From assembly GCA_019918135.1 (NCBI GenBank), contig WBZZ01003583.1, forward strand, positions 134,501 through 198,500: DNA of 64,000 nucleotides, read 5' to 3'. The stretch is from Paulinella micropora. Its lineage: Eukaryota; Cercozoa; Imbricatea; Euglyphida; Paulinellidae. Every line of letters begins with the position of its first letter. Positions within the stretch are counted from its first letter, which is position 1. Shown in pieces: positions 22,159 through 32,006 of the stretch. The position numbers and the translations under genes are program-made. The notes under the pieces were generated by a model that searched no databases, was not told the origin of the DNA, and worked only from the letters and a program-made list of their open reading frames with translations.

Positions 22159-24473
22159 TTGTTTAGGAAGATGAAGAAACTTAGTAAGATTGGGCTGAGT
22201 GCGGGTGTCGTGGGCCTGTCTTTCCACCAAGTCTTTGGAGGAAGTGAGTCGCGGAATGTCAAGAGCGAACACACAGTTCAGGCCAGCCCTCCTCCCCTCG
22301 AATTACCCACTCCACGTTCAAATCCACCCACATCCAGTTTTTTTCGTGTATGCAAACATGACAATGCATCCCCTTCCTTTCCTACTACAGTAAAATCATC
22401 TACTACTGCTCCTACTGATACTACTATTACTAAATCTTCTTTCAGTATTAGTAGTAGTAGTAATAGTTTTGCATCTGTCTTCAAACCAACCCGTGCTAAT
22501 GCTGTCACACCGTCTTGTCCTTCCAGTTTTTCCCAAGTTTTCCGATCTTCCTCTTTCACAACTACTTTTTTCCTTCCAACACCCACATCAGACACTCATG
22601 CAGTAACGCCAGGTCATGTCGGACAAATATTAGATTATAGAACAAGCACACTTCCATTGTACATAACTCTTGAAGTTCCTGTTCCCCGTCGCATCCGAAA
22701 GGACAACACAAGCACTAATCTAAAAAGAAAAAAAAAGAAGAAAAAAAATTCCGCCACCAGAAGTTAGACCCAAAAGCTTTCGCAGGTGGCTAGGCTGCAC
22801 TTGGCCTGAGCTGGTGCAAGAGATTAGTCATCCTTGCTGCCAAAAACTGCAATGCAATCGATGGGTAGATCCCTTTGCAGCCGCAAAGGCTAGGATTGAC
22901 ACAGTCCAGATGAATAGATCGGACTTGGCTGGGTGGGCAGCCACAACCATGTTAAGCATGCAGAATGACAAAGGAAAGATAGAATATAGATTGAAAGGCG
23001 CACGTATTTGTCAGAAAATGTGGTTGCGATTGAACGGGATTGGCGAGAAGACTTATAGGCGAGCTCACAGAGCTGTCAATTGTGACAATTCTTTTTTTGC
23101 CGACTATGGAAAGTCGGAAGCACCCACAGAGGACCTCACGTGGACCCTCTTGCACCAGAAGTTCTATATAGAGCAGGAAGCTGAGTCGGTTGCCGATGGG
23201 ATTTTTCATTTGCAAGACACTTTGGACTTTCCCAAAATCTACGACTACGTCATCAAAGAATGGAAACTTGCGTCCCAGACTCTGGTTTTAAATGGGCAAG
23301 TGGATCCGAATGGTCCTAGTGAGAGCCTTGTGAGGAAGGTCTGGCGTGCAGAGTTTGGCAAAGTGAAACCAATCAGAAAGGGTGATTTTGCAAAATGCCC
23401 GGTCTGCACCGAACTTGCAGATGATCACCGAAATGGGTACCTTTGTTTTGGGTTTTCTTGCTGCTAACATTGCTGAGATTTGTAGATTTGCTTCTCAAGC
23501 GGAAGCTGAGAAGTGGCGACAGCAGAATCGCATCCACAACAAAATTCATCGAGCTAATCGGCGTGGAAACATGCGCAGAGCAGTAGAAGGGTAATTTGCG
23601 TTTAGTTCCATTCCTAAAGTCGTAGTGGGTTTTTTTGGGGTTTTTTGTTTAGGAAGAAGGAATATCAAAGAGTGACGGCAATCACGATTGATATGACCAA
23701 GCCGTTTCATGTCCCTTGGTGCTCCAGAGGAGCTTCGGACTTTCGGGATAAATATGTAGTTAGGCTGCACGCGGGTGGGGCGACTTTGTTTTCACATGAC
23801 ATCAACTTTGTCTTATGTCACCTACCAAACATCGGACATGCCGTGAATTCCAACATCACATTCCTTTATTTCCTTTTGCGTTTTGAGTTATTCCATCCAC
23901 GTACCAAGGCGGCCACGGAACTTTTCCTTGATTGGGATGGCGGGGGGGAAAATACCGCTCTAACAGCGATGATGTTTCTGTCCAAAGTCGTGAAGGAGAA
24001 GTGGAGGAGCAAAATAGAGACTAATAGAATGGTTCCAAAGCATTCACACGGGCCGCAAGACCAGAAATTTTTCGTCATGCGCTACTTGGGCTACAACACC
24101 ACCTTAATGACCACCAATCTAGCACAGGCTCTGTTTAAACTTATTCTTGGTTTCAAGAAGAACAAGGATTTGTATTGCATTTTGCTGTTGGCTTCCGACT
24201 ATGATTGGGTTGGCTATTTTGCCGATTCCATAAACCCCCGCTTCCACTATTATAAGCGTCCCTTAGCGTGGAAGTATGAGGCGGGGACGACGGAGTCTGG
24301 TGGGCTTCCACGTGTTCGTGTCAAAACATGGGGCGATGCGCAGAAGCACTGGCACGGGGTCAATGACGACCCCGAAGGTGCAGACCTTCTGCCATACCTC
24401 AAAGATCCTGGTTTCTGAAAAATACATACTACACATATTATATCATGTCATTATTCTTATACTACTTGTCTTA

Positions 24474-24516
<43 letters not shown>

Positions 24517-25139
24517 TTTTGGACAGGCCCAAGAAGTTGACTGGCCTCAAGTGGGTGAGCCCCAAGATCAAGAACGACGTTACCAAGCTCGCTGCAAAGT
24601 ATTGCTCCAAGGAGGAGCAGGAATGGCTGGCGGAAGTACTTCAGCTGTCTCAGCTGACGCGTATCGTGTGGGACGGCCGCGACGGCGATGGTGGCTATCC
24701 GGGGCGACCCGGACATCTCGTCTGCAAAGACAAGGCGGGGCAGTCGTGGAACGTCAATCTGCGGGTGATCAACGATCTGCCACAGGATTTGTGGGCCGTC
24801 CCTGAGGATAGAACAGCCGCGCAGGAGGCCGCGTCCATGTTGACGGAGGAGGAGCGACTGTCAGTGGAGAGGACGAGCTTTGTCAATGAGGGCAAGCAAC
24901 CAGAGCATCCCCCTTGGCGTGGCGCCCGTCTGCTTTCTGAGGAGGAGCGCAAGCTGCGCGATTTTGACAACCCTGACCGATTTCCCTCACCGCACCTCAA
25001 GATCGACGCACTCTTGAGTGAGAATCACACAGAGCAAGGATTGAAGAAAGCTACAGTCAAGGAGCTGAAGTCGTGGTTGGCGGAAAACGGCCGGCAGCGC
25101 TCTGGTTCGAAGCACATTCTCATTCAGCGCGTTGTCTGA
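22159..25139 (+). CDS. DDE-type transposase with C-terminal SAP domain, four exons
   Basis: Exons are 22159-23436, 23486-23590, 23653-24410 and 24517-25139; introns 23437-23485, 23591-23652 and 24411-24516 are GT-AG and keep frame (phases 2, 2, 1). Residues 1-200 are Ser/Thr-rich, ending in a Lys run where one base slips in poly-A (about 22740). Then come a CCQKLQC/ARICQKMWLRLNG region and a FAKCPVC zinc motif. The catalytic core has ITIDMTKPFHVPW, LFLDWDGGGENTA and HSHGPQDQKF, the D..., D..xxN and (G)H[ST]H..D pattern of a large eukaryotic transposase group. A C-terminal extension ends in a SAP DNA-binding motif (KKATVKELKSWLAENG near 25045-25095). The SAP fusion is unusual. Confidence 0.7.
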
Positions 25140-25171
25140 ATTTGCGGATCAGAACAGGGAGCGCGTTGGGG

Positions 25172-25474
25172 ATGAAAAAGAAAGTGGGGGGGGGTGTGGG
25201 ACGTGGTCGAAAGAGGAGAAGAGTGGCTGTCGACCAAAAAGTCGAGTTACGGGAGGATACTTCTAGCTCCTCTGAGGATGAGCCGATACTGCCTAGCGAA
25301 CCAAATCGACCACATTCAGCTGCGCGGCAACGTGTTGCCCGCACTTTTCATCGTGTTTATGGTATTGACGGAGAAGAAGAGTTTGAGAGGAAGGAAGGTA
25401 TAAGGTCGGACCTATCTGATGCTTCTAGTGAAGACTGGGACTGGTCTCCCCTTAACGTTGCAGATGTTGAGTAA
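25172..25474 (+). CDS. Small basic-then-acidic protein (100 aa)
   Basis: It starts ATG at 25172, 30 bp after the transposase stop. The front is strongly basic (MKKKVGGGVGRGRKRRR, a likely nuclear-localisation signal), followed by acidic/serine stretches (DTSSSSEDEP, SDASSEDWDW). It stops just before the right TIR. It may be an alternative 3' exon of the transposase gene or a separate accessory ORF. I recognise no family. Confidence 0.4.
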   Translation: MKKKVGGGVGRGRKRRRVAVDQKVELREDTSSSSEDEPILPSEPNRPHSAARQRVARTFHRVYGIDGEEEFERKEGIRSDLSDASSEDWDWSPLNVADVE

Positions 25475-25497
25475 TTAAATTACTATTATTCATTAAT

Positions 25498-26133
25498 ATT
25501 GCTTCATTTCCGGCTGAATTGATCGCACTTTGAAAGTATGAGTTACACGGACTTCGAAAAATTTATATATTGGCAGGTGGCAACTTGAAGTGTGTATTTC
25601 TTATACATACAAATAGGATAGCTTCAGACTTAATTTAAAAATTATATATTTAGATTCAGCACGATCGAATTAAACTGTTCCACACACAATTCTGCCAGGA
25701 ACGCTTGCCTAGACTAGTCCGTATCATTGACTTAGAAAGTTTTACACATCCACTTTTTAATGTACTAGTGACACCGCATACCACTTATTTCATGTCAGCC
25801 GGGTGGTGGATCATGAAGTAAAATTAATTTATCATTAAATCTGATTATTTTCATTCATATTAGATGAAAAATCAAGCAAAAAAGAAGCAAAAATAGGCCA
25901 ATAACTTAGCAAAAAGTGGCAAGTATTTTTGCCACATTTTTGCTTGATTTTGTCACTCTGCAAGTTCAAAACTAACTTGAAATGTTGAATTTATCAAAAT
26001 AAATAATGCTTTTAAATCATAGATCTGCTTGTTTTATCAACAAAACATGCAGGAATTTGCCTCTTATATTTATGAAATTGCCTGTGGCAAAAAGTGGCAA
26101 AAGGTACTAGTACCTTTGAACATCACCTCTGTT
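25498..26133 (-). repeat. Right terminal inverted repeat
   Basis: This is the inverted partner of 17315-17968. It ends GGTACTAGTACC ... GAACATCACCTCTGTT at the outer boundary. Confidence 0.9.
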
Positions 26134-27780
26134 ATATTACATTTGAGCCGGTTGAAAACGATAATATTACGATTCATGACCGGTACTACTTTTTTAAGCA
26201 GTATAATATTATCGTTAGGGGTGACACTGGGAAATGGCTCTCTGTTTCCTTTTTGTTGCTTGGCTCTGACAGTCTCCAACATTTTCCGCCATACTGGTTT
26301 CCTCTCCTTTGTAGAGGAGGAAGATTAGGTTATTTTCATAGTGCTTTGGAATTGGAAGGATAAATACCCCGGCTTACATTAAATAATATCTTTTGATTAT
26401 AACCGACAAAAGTGGAGTCCCAGCCTAGATTTTTCTATCCTCCAAATTTCCAACGCAAAGTTGAAAAAAAGCCACTCCCCCAAGCAAAGGAAAAAGGAAA
26501 GGTAGTGGAGGACTGTAGGAAAGGAGTTGGAGAGGTGGTAGGAGGTTGCAGTGCACAAAAACAGCAGTGAAATCTTGCACAGAGGCCCACAAAGCGGCAC
26601 GGCAAGACACTCGTTGTGTGTACGTTTTTGACCCCTACAGGAGTGTGTTTGGAGGGTGTGGGGAGGTATAAAAAGTGTATTCAGTCAGGCAGAAACACTA
26701 TAGTGTTCACTGAATTGATTGTCGACACATTGTCGAGTCAGAGAAGTGCTTTACAGACACACACACAGAAAGTGAATAGAACTACTGTCTGTTCTCTGTG
26801 GGCATTCCTAGTGCTTGAGTGTGATGTGAGGTGTGTGTTTTGGTTGTTCTGAACCAAAATAAAAATCGTCCCAAAAACACCCTCCGTTATGGCTCTCCTG
26901 TGTCGAATTCACACGTAATTTCCTTGGCCTATGTCTTGTTAGACTGGCCTACCACCCCCCTAAGAGATGGCCACCTCGTTTGGTGTTGGATGTGTGTGGT
27001 TTGTGTAAACAGGTTTTGTGCCAATAGAATAGGTTTCTGTCTGTGTTTCGTTTGTCTGTTTTCTTCTGCCTTCTTACACTTCCTTACGTTTTCCTAACGT
27101 TTGTGTAAGGTGAAGCACTTGTGGCTTTACAGACTAGAGTCTGAGTGTGTGTGTGTTTGTTGTTCTCCTCGTGAGGAGTCTGTATACAAACGTGTTGTGG
27201 TGTGTCAAATAGGTCAGCAAGGACAAGAATTCTGATACCGAGCGGCTCCCAAGACATCAGCAGCAAGTGTGTGAAGAGTCAGCAGCACTGGGTACACACA
27301 CGCATACACACACACGAAAATAGTCACAAACACCCCCCCCCTAGTAACTCAAAAAGGCAAAGCTTCGGTTGGTTTTTGAGTTGGGAAAAGAACAGTGAAC
27401 TATTGGGCTGAGCCCAGTAAGGCTCATTGAAAACCTTTTTGTACGTTCTCTACTGTGTACGCACAGGGGTGTATAGGTAGCAAACAGACTTGTTTGTGAA
27501 CAACGAGTGTGGTGTACTTTGCCAGGGTGCACAAGCATACGTCGACTGGCGTACGAACAAACTCTGCAAGGCTTTCCCCACGCGAAGGGGAGGGTGAGTC
27601 AACTCAAACCTTGACAGGGGAACAGTGTGTGTGTGTGGGTTGGTTGTTGTGTTGTGTTGCGTTGTGCTTGACACAAGCATTGCTCACACAGTGAACATAA
27701 CACAGGAAAACAAAACAAACACGACAACACAGTTACACAATAGACACACGACACTGCTCGTTTCGACCCCACAAGGGGCA
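26134..27780. other. No gene recognised
   Basis: A short imperfect inverted repeat GATAATATTA ... TAATATTATC lies at about 26160-26215. The rest is mixed sequence with GTGT/ACAC runs and only short frames without protein-like character. It may contain the promoter and 5' leader of the gene starting at 27783. Confidence 0.5.
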
Positions 27781-28454
27781 CAATGAAAATTGCGTGGGTA
27801 GGCTCTACAACGAGATCATCCACAGCAATAAGATTAGACATGTCTGCGGGAACAGATATAACTAACGCATCTACCTTGAGGGAGGGGTTCGTAACTCCAG
27901 CAAGGGGAGGAGGAAGAACGGAGGAAGACACGATCCCTCGTTCCCCATGGAGAAACGCGGACAATGTAGTGGTCATACCACAGCGGATGGTGAAGACTAA
28001 AGTCTTAGCTGACCAACTCCGGCAGGGGTTGCCAACTACCCCCATGGCGGAGGCGGACCAGTTTGCTAACCCGGATGAAGCCACCTCATACTTCTTCCCC
28101 AATTATTGATAACTGGTATGATGAGAAAGACTGGGTCAAGTGTACTTTGACGATGGGAAGGATAAGAGTATTTTGGGGCTAATGTTCCAGACACACCCAA
28201 GCCTCACGTTAAATGGTTACTGTGACATCTTTCGTCTGATCGAACTTTATACAACCCCAGCTTCAGTAAGGGATAACTTGTTAGACGCTGCGTGGCATGA
28301 AGGCCACCCTAAGTACCACTCATTGGTGAGTACTTTATTCGTCGACAAAGAACAACAACCCTCCCTTACTTTTGCTTACACAACCGAGGAGGTCGACTTG
28401 TCAACCGCCAGAAGAAAAGCTAAAGGGACAGAAAAAGAAAAAAAAAGCTCTTGC

Positions 28455-28640
28455 TTCTTCTTCTTCTTCTTCTTCTTCTTCTTCTTCTTCTTCTTCTTCT
28501 TCTTCGTCTTCTTCTTTGCCTGTCTTGACGTTATCAATTACTGCTCCTCCTCCTCCTCCTCCTCCTCCTCCTTCTTCTTCTTCTTCTTCTTCTTCTTCTT
28601 CTTCTTCTTCTTCTTCTTCTTCTTCTTCTTCTTCTTCTGT
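28455..28640. repeat. TTC trinucleotide array, coding poly-Ser (or Phe)
   Basis: Nearly pure (TTC)n/(TCC)n with a short unique insert around 28510-28545 is followed at 28785-28835 by (ACT)n. It lies in the first exon of the gene above; length change here would alter homopolymer tracts. Confidence 0.9.
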
Positions 28641-28786
28641 TGCTTCTTCCTCTGTTGTTACGGACGATATGAGGGCATTCATCAACAGTAGCAACCCTCT
28701 TACCCCTGGGATGAAAGCAGAGAACGAGAGAGAGAAAAAGAAAGCTGAGAAAAAGAAAGCTTCTTCTTCTTCTTCTTCTTCTTCTT

Positions 28787-28834
<48 letters not shown>

Positions 28835-29129
28835 TACTGCTACTAGTATTACTACTGCTGCTGCTACTGCTGCTTCTGCTACTACTTCCACTTCTACTGC
28901 AGTAAAAGCAAAGAAGAAAAGACCCCCCTTGCTCGACGACAGCCCGTCGCGAAAGCAGCAGAAGTTAGAACAGAAGGACGGGGCAGACTACAGTCAGGTG
29001 GTGGACAGCAAGACCATCACAGGTGTTCTTTTGAAGCATTGGCCCGAATATAACCTGGGTTTAATATCGGTCCCTCCCCCCCCTAACCGTACTTCCCATC
29101 CCTACCTCTCTCTTACTATTCGTATCTCT

Positions 29130-29245
29130 CTCTCTCTCTCGTCCATCCCCCCCCCCCCCCCATACCGGTATCGTCCATCCCCCATACCGGTATCGTCCAT
29201 CCCCCATACCGGTATCGCCCATCCCCCCCCCCTCTTAACCCATAC
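29130..29245. repeat. C-rich intron repeat with CATACCGGTATCG
   Basis: Tandem copies of CCCATACCGGTATCGTCCAT lie inside the first clear intron. Related words recur in the introns at 29690-29760 and 39410-39980. The core ATACCGGTAT is a perfect palindrome. Confidence 0.8.
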
Positions 29246-30508
29246 CTCATACACCATACACCATCTCTCTCTCTCTCTTTCTCTCTTCACTGTAGCAAGC
29301 AGTTGGTGGGTAGACGGAACGTGTTGGTGGGCGTAGATCCAAGTTGCGACGAGATTGGGATAACTCGGACCGAATACAAAGAGATTCGGGAGTTAATTAC
29401 GTACCAGGATGCGTATGAGCGTAGGGATGAGGGTGGCAAGCCCATGGTAATGTTGATGTTTCTTGCTATTAACTAAGGACTCTGTCGTGACGGAGGTTAA
29501 AGCCCCCCCCCCCCTGAAGCCCAGGAAAACTGACTCTGACACATCAGCTGTAGTCATCGAAGTTAAGGCAGAGAAGGGTGAGTATCTCATGCACAAGGTT
29601 TTTTGGGATGACCCTGCAGTGCCCCAAGTAGGAACAGTCGAATACCACGCGACGTAAGGAACCCCCCCCCCCCCCCTACCCGTATCGTCCACCCCCCCCA
29701 TACCCGGTATGGGCCATACCCCCCCCCCATACCCGGTATGGACCATACCCCCCCCATACCAGTGCCTTCGCCTAACTCGCACCCACACGCTCGTATTGCT
29801 CGCTCTCTCTCTCTCTCTTTGTTTTGTTGGTTTGTTAGATTTGTTGGGGGGTTTTTTTTTCCTTTGCATTGTGCAGGTACGTGGCGGAAACTGGTGCAGA
29901 ATGCATCTTGGTGGACGGCAAACGCGTCTGCGAGGTGTGCCTCGAGCCAACAAAAAGTGACTGTGAGAAGAACTGCACCACCGTCAATCTAGTGCGCGTG
30001 GAGCGCAGCACGAGGTTGACCAATGCAAGAGACCTGCTTCAGAGTGTAATTTCTCTCTCTCTCTCTCTCTCTGTGTCTCTCATGTTTGCACTTGTGCTTG
30101 CGCCTCGACCCCCGTCCCATACCCGTACCGTCCATCCCCCCTCCCTCCCCCATGCTCTAGCTACTTTGTGTGTGTGTGTGTGTGTGCAGTACCCCCCGTT
30201 CCTCCATGGTACTAACAAGGATTACCACGCTGACGACAGTAGCGACGTGAAGGTGAAGGATTTACTGATGCCAGGTAAGCCAGGTAAACAGATTTTTGTA
30301 ACGTACTTGGGGCCCCGGGTGTACGATGCCGAGCGAAGATTGCCCAACGTCGCCTTCACAAAAGCGCATGACCAGCTGCCGCGCTTAATCGGTAGCGGGG
30401 CAAAGGAAAGAGTGTTTGATCCCGTCTGGCGGCTCAATGTCCCGGTCTGGAAGTCAGGTGGACGGAAGAGACCAAGCAGTTACGTTGAAGCTTACTTGGT
30501 TGACATAC

Positions 30509-30510
<2 letters not shown>

Positions 30511-30548
<38 letters not shown>

Positions 30549-30781
30549 GTGCTTCTCTGTCAATGGCTGATGCATTTCTGCACATGTGCCTCCATCGTCT
30601 CACCCGTGAGGGGAGTACGAAGAATTGACGATAAGCTCTAATGACACCCCCGCAAGGGCAGTTCCAACACTTCCAGACGGGACGGGCCGGTATGTTCAAT
30701 GAAAATACTGGTCCAGAAATAGACCGGTATGATCAATGAAAATACTGGTGGCACCGACGGGAATCGAACTGGCGACTGGGC

Positions 30782-30815
<34 letters not shown>

Positions 30816-31080
30816 GTGCTTCTCTGTCAATGGCTGATGCATTTCTGCACATGCGCCTCCATCGTCTCACCCGTGAGGGGAGTACGAAGAATTGACGATA
30901 GGCTCTAATGACACCCCCGCAAGGGCAGTTCCAACACTTCCAGACGGACCGGTATGTTCAATGAAAATACAGGTCCAGACGGACCGGTATGTTCAATGAA
31001 AATACTGGTGGCACCGACGGGAATCGAACTGGCGACAGGGCCCAGATGGTAGAACTTGACCACTGGGCTATCACGGTGTC

Positions 31081-31123
<43 letters not shown>

Positions 31124-31352
31124 GTGCTTCTCTGTCAATGGCTGATGCATTTCTGCACATGCGCCTCCATCGTCTCACCCGTGAGGGGAGTACGAAGAAT
31201 TGACGATAAGCTCTAATGACACCCCCGCAAGGGCAGTTCCAACACTTCCAGACGGGCCGGTATGTTCAATGAAAATACTGGTCCAGAAATAGACCGGTAT
31301 GTTCAATGAAAATACTGGTGGCACCGACGGGAATCGAACTGGCGACAGGGCC

Positions 31353-31419
<67 letters not shown>

Positions 31420-31650
31420 GTGCTTCTCTGTCAATGGCTGATGCAAATCTGCACATGCGCCTCCATCGTCTCACCCGTGAGGGGAGTACGAAGAATTGAC
31501 GATAGGCTCTAATGACACCCCCGCAAGGGCAGTTCCAACACTTCCAGACGGACCGGTATGTTCAATGAAAATACTGGTGGCACCGACGGGAATCGAACTG
31601 GCGACAGGGCCCAGATGGTAGAACTTGACCACTGGGCTATCACGGTGTCC

Positions 31651-31692
<42 letters not shown>

Positions 31693-31960
31693 GTGCTTCT
31701 CTATCAATGGCTGATGCATTTCTGCACATGCGCCTCCATCGTCTCACCCGTGAGGGGAGTACGAAGAATTGACGATAAGCTCTAATGACACCCCCGCAAG
31801 GGCAGTTCCAACACTTCCAGACGGGCCGGTATGTTCAATGAAAATACTGGTCCAGAAATAGACCGGTATGTTCAATGAAAATACTGGTGGCACCGACGGG
31901 AATCGAACTGGCGACAGGGCCCAGATGGTAGAACTTGACCACTGGGCTATCACGGTGTCC
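30511..31960 (-). repeat. Tandem array of five tRNA-derived SINEs with ATT tails
   Basis: Copies lie at 30547-30781, 30814-31080, 31122-31352, 31418-31650 and 31691-31960, separated by (AAT)n. Read on the minus strand, each full copy starts with a tRNA-like head: ACCGTGATAGCCCAGTGGTC (A box) and CGCCAGTTCGATTCCCGTCG (B box). Next comes one or two AGTATTTTCATTGAACATAC units, then a body ending CCATTGACAGAGAAGCACTA and an (TTA)n tail. Copies 1 and 3 lack most of the head. All are in the same orientation, head to tail. Confidence 0.85.
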
Positions 31961-31996
<36 letters not shown>

Positions 31997-32006
31997 GACT
32001 TATCAG

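Larger units (their letters stand above)
17315..26133. mobile_element. 8.8-kb DNA transposon with ~640-bp terminal inverted repeats
   Basis: The ends are inverted copies of each other over about 640 bp, beginning AACAGAGGTGATGTTC and both containing AAGGTACTAGTACCTTT (itself a palindrome). Inside are a plus-strand, four-exon DDE-type transposase gene ending in a SAP domain, a minus-strand multi-exon gene rich in Lys/Glu, and a small basic/acidic ORF. I see no clear target-site duplication; the flanks are both TATA-rich (ATATAC and ATATTAC). The long TIRs, intron-bearing genes and extra gene make it a candidate complete autonomous element of an unclassified superfamily. Confidence 0.8.
27783..30511 (+). 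pseudogene. Unrecognised multi-exon gene, 5' half (interrupted by retroelements)
   Basis: It begins MKIAWVGSTTRSSTAIRLDM. The first exon runs to about 29069 with frame slips near 28100, 28130 and 28450, and includes poly-Ser/Thr from TTC/TCT and ACT microsatellites. It ends EYNLGLIS. Exons 29303-29446, 29478-29653, 29877-30045 and 30190-30511 then join in frame across GT-AG introns (NVLVGVDPSCDEIGIT; VFWDDPAVPQVGTVEYH; a Cys cluster CEVCLEPTKSDCEKNC; YPPFLHGTNKDYHADD). The last exon runs straight into the AAT tail of a SINE. I recognise no family; the Cys cluster may bind zinc. Its continuation is likely at 39222-41156. Confidence 0.5.

Noticed and set aside
28372-28905. Poly-Ser/Thr/Leu frames as separate genes
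   Set aside because: They are frames through TTC and ACT microsatellites; at most part of one exon.
29303-30045. Fanzor/TnpB-like nuclease (VGVDPSCDEIG as RuvC-I, Cys cluster plus TNARDLL as zinc finger and RuvC-III)
   Set aside because: Only about 100 residues separate the motifs, no second RuvC motif is seen, and many exons follow where the family would end.
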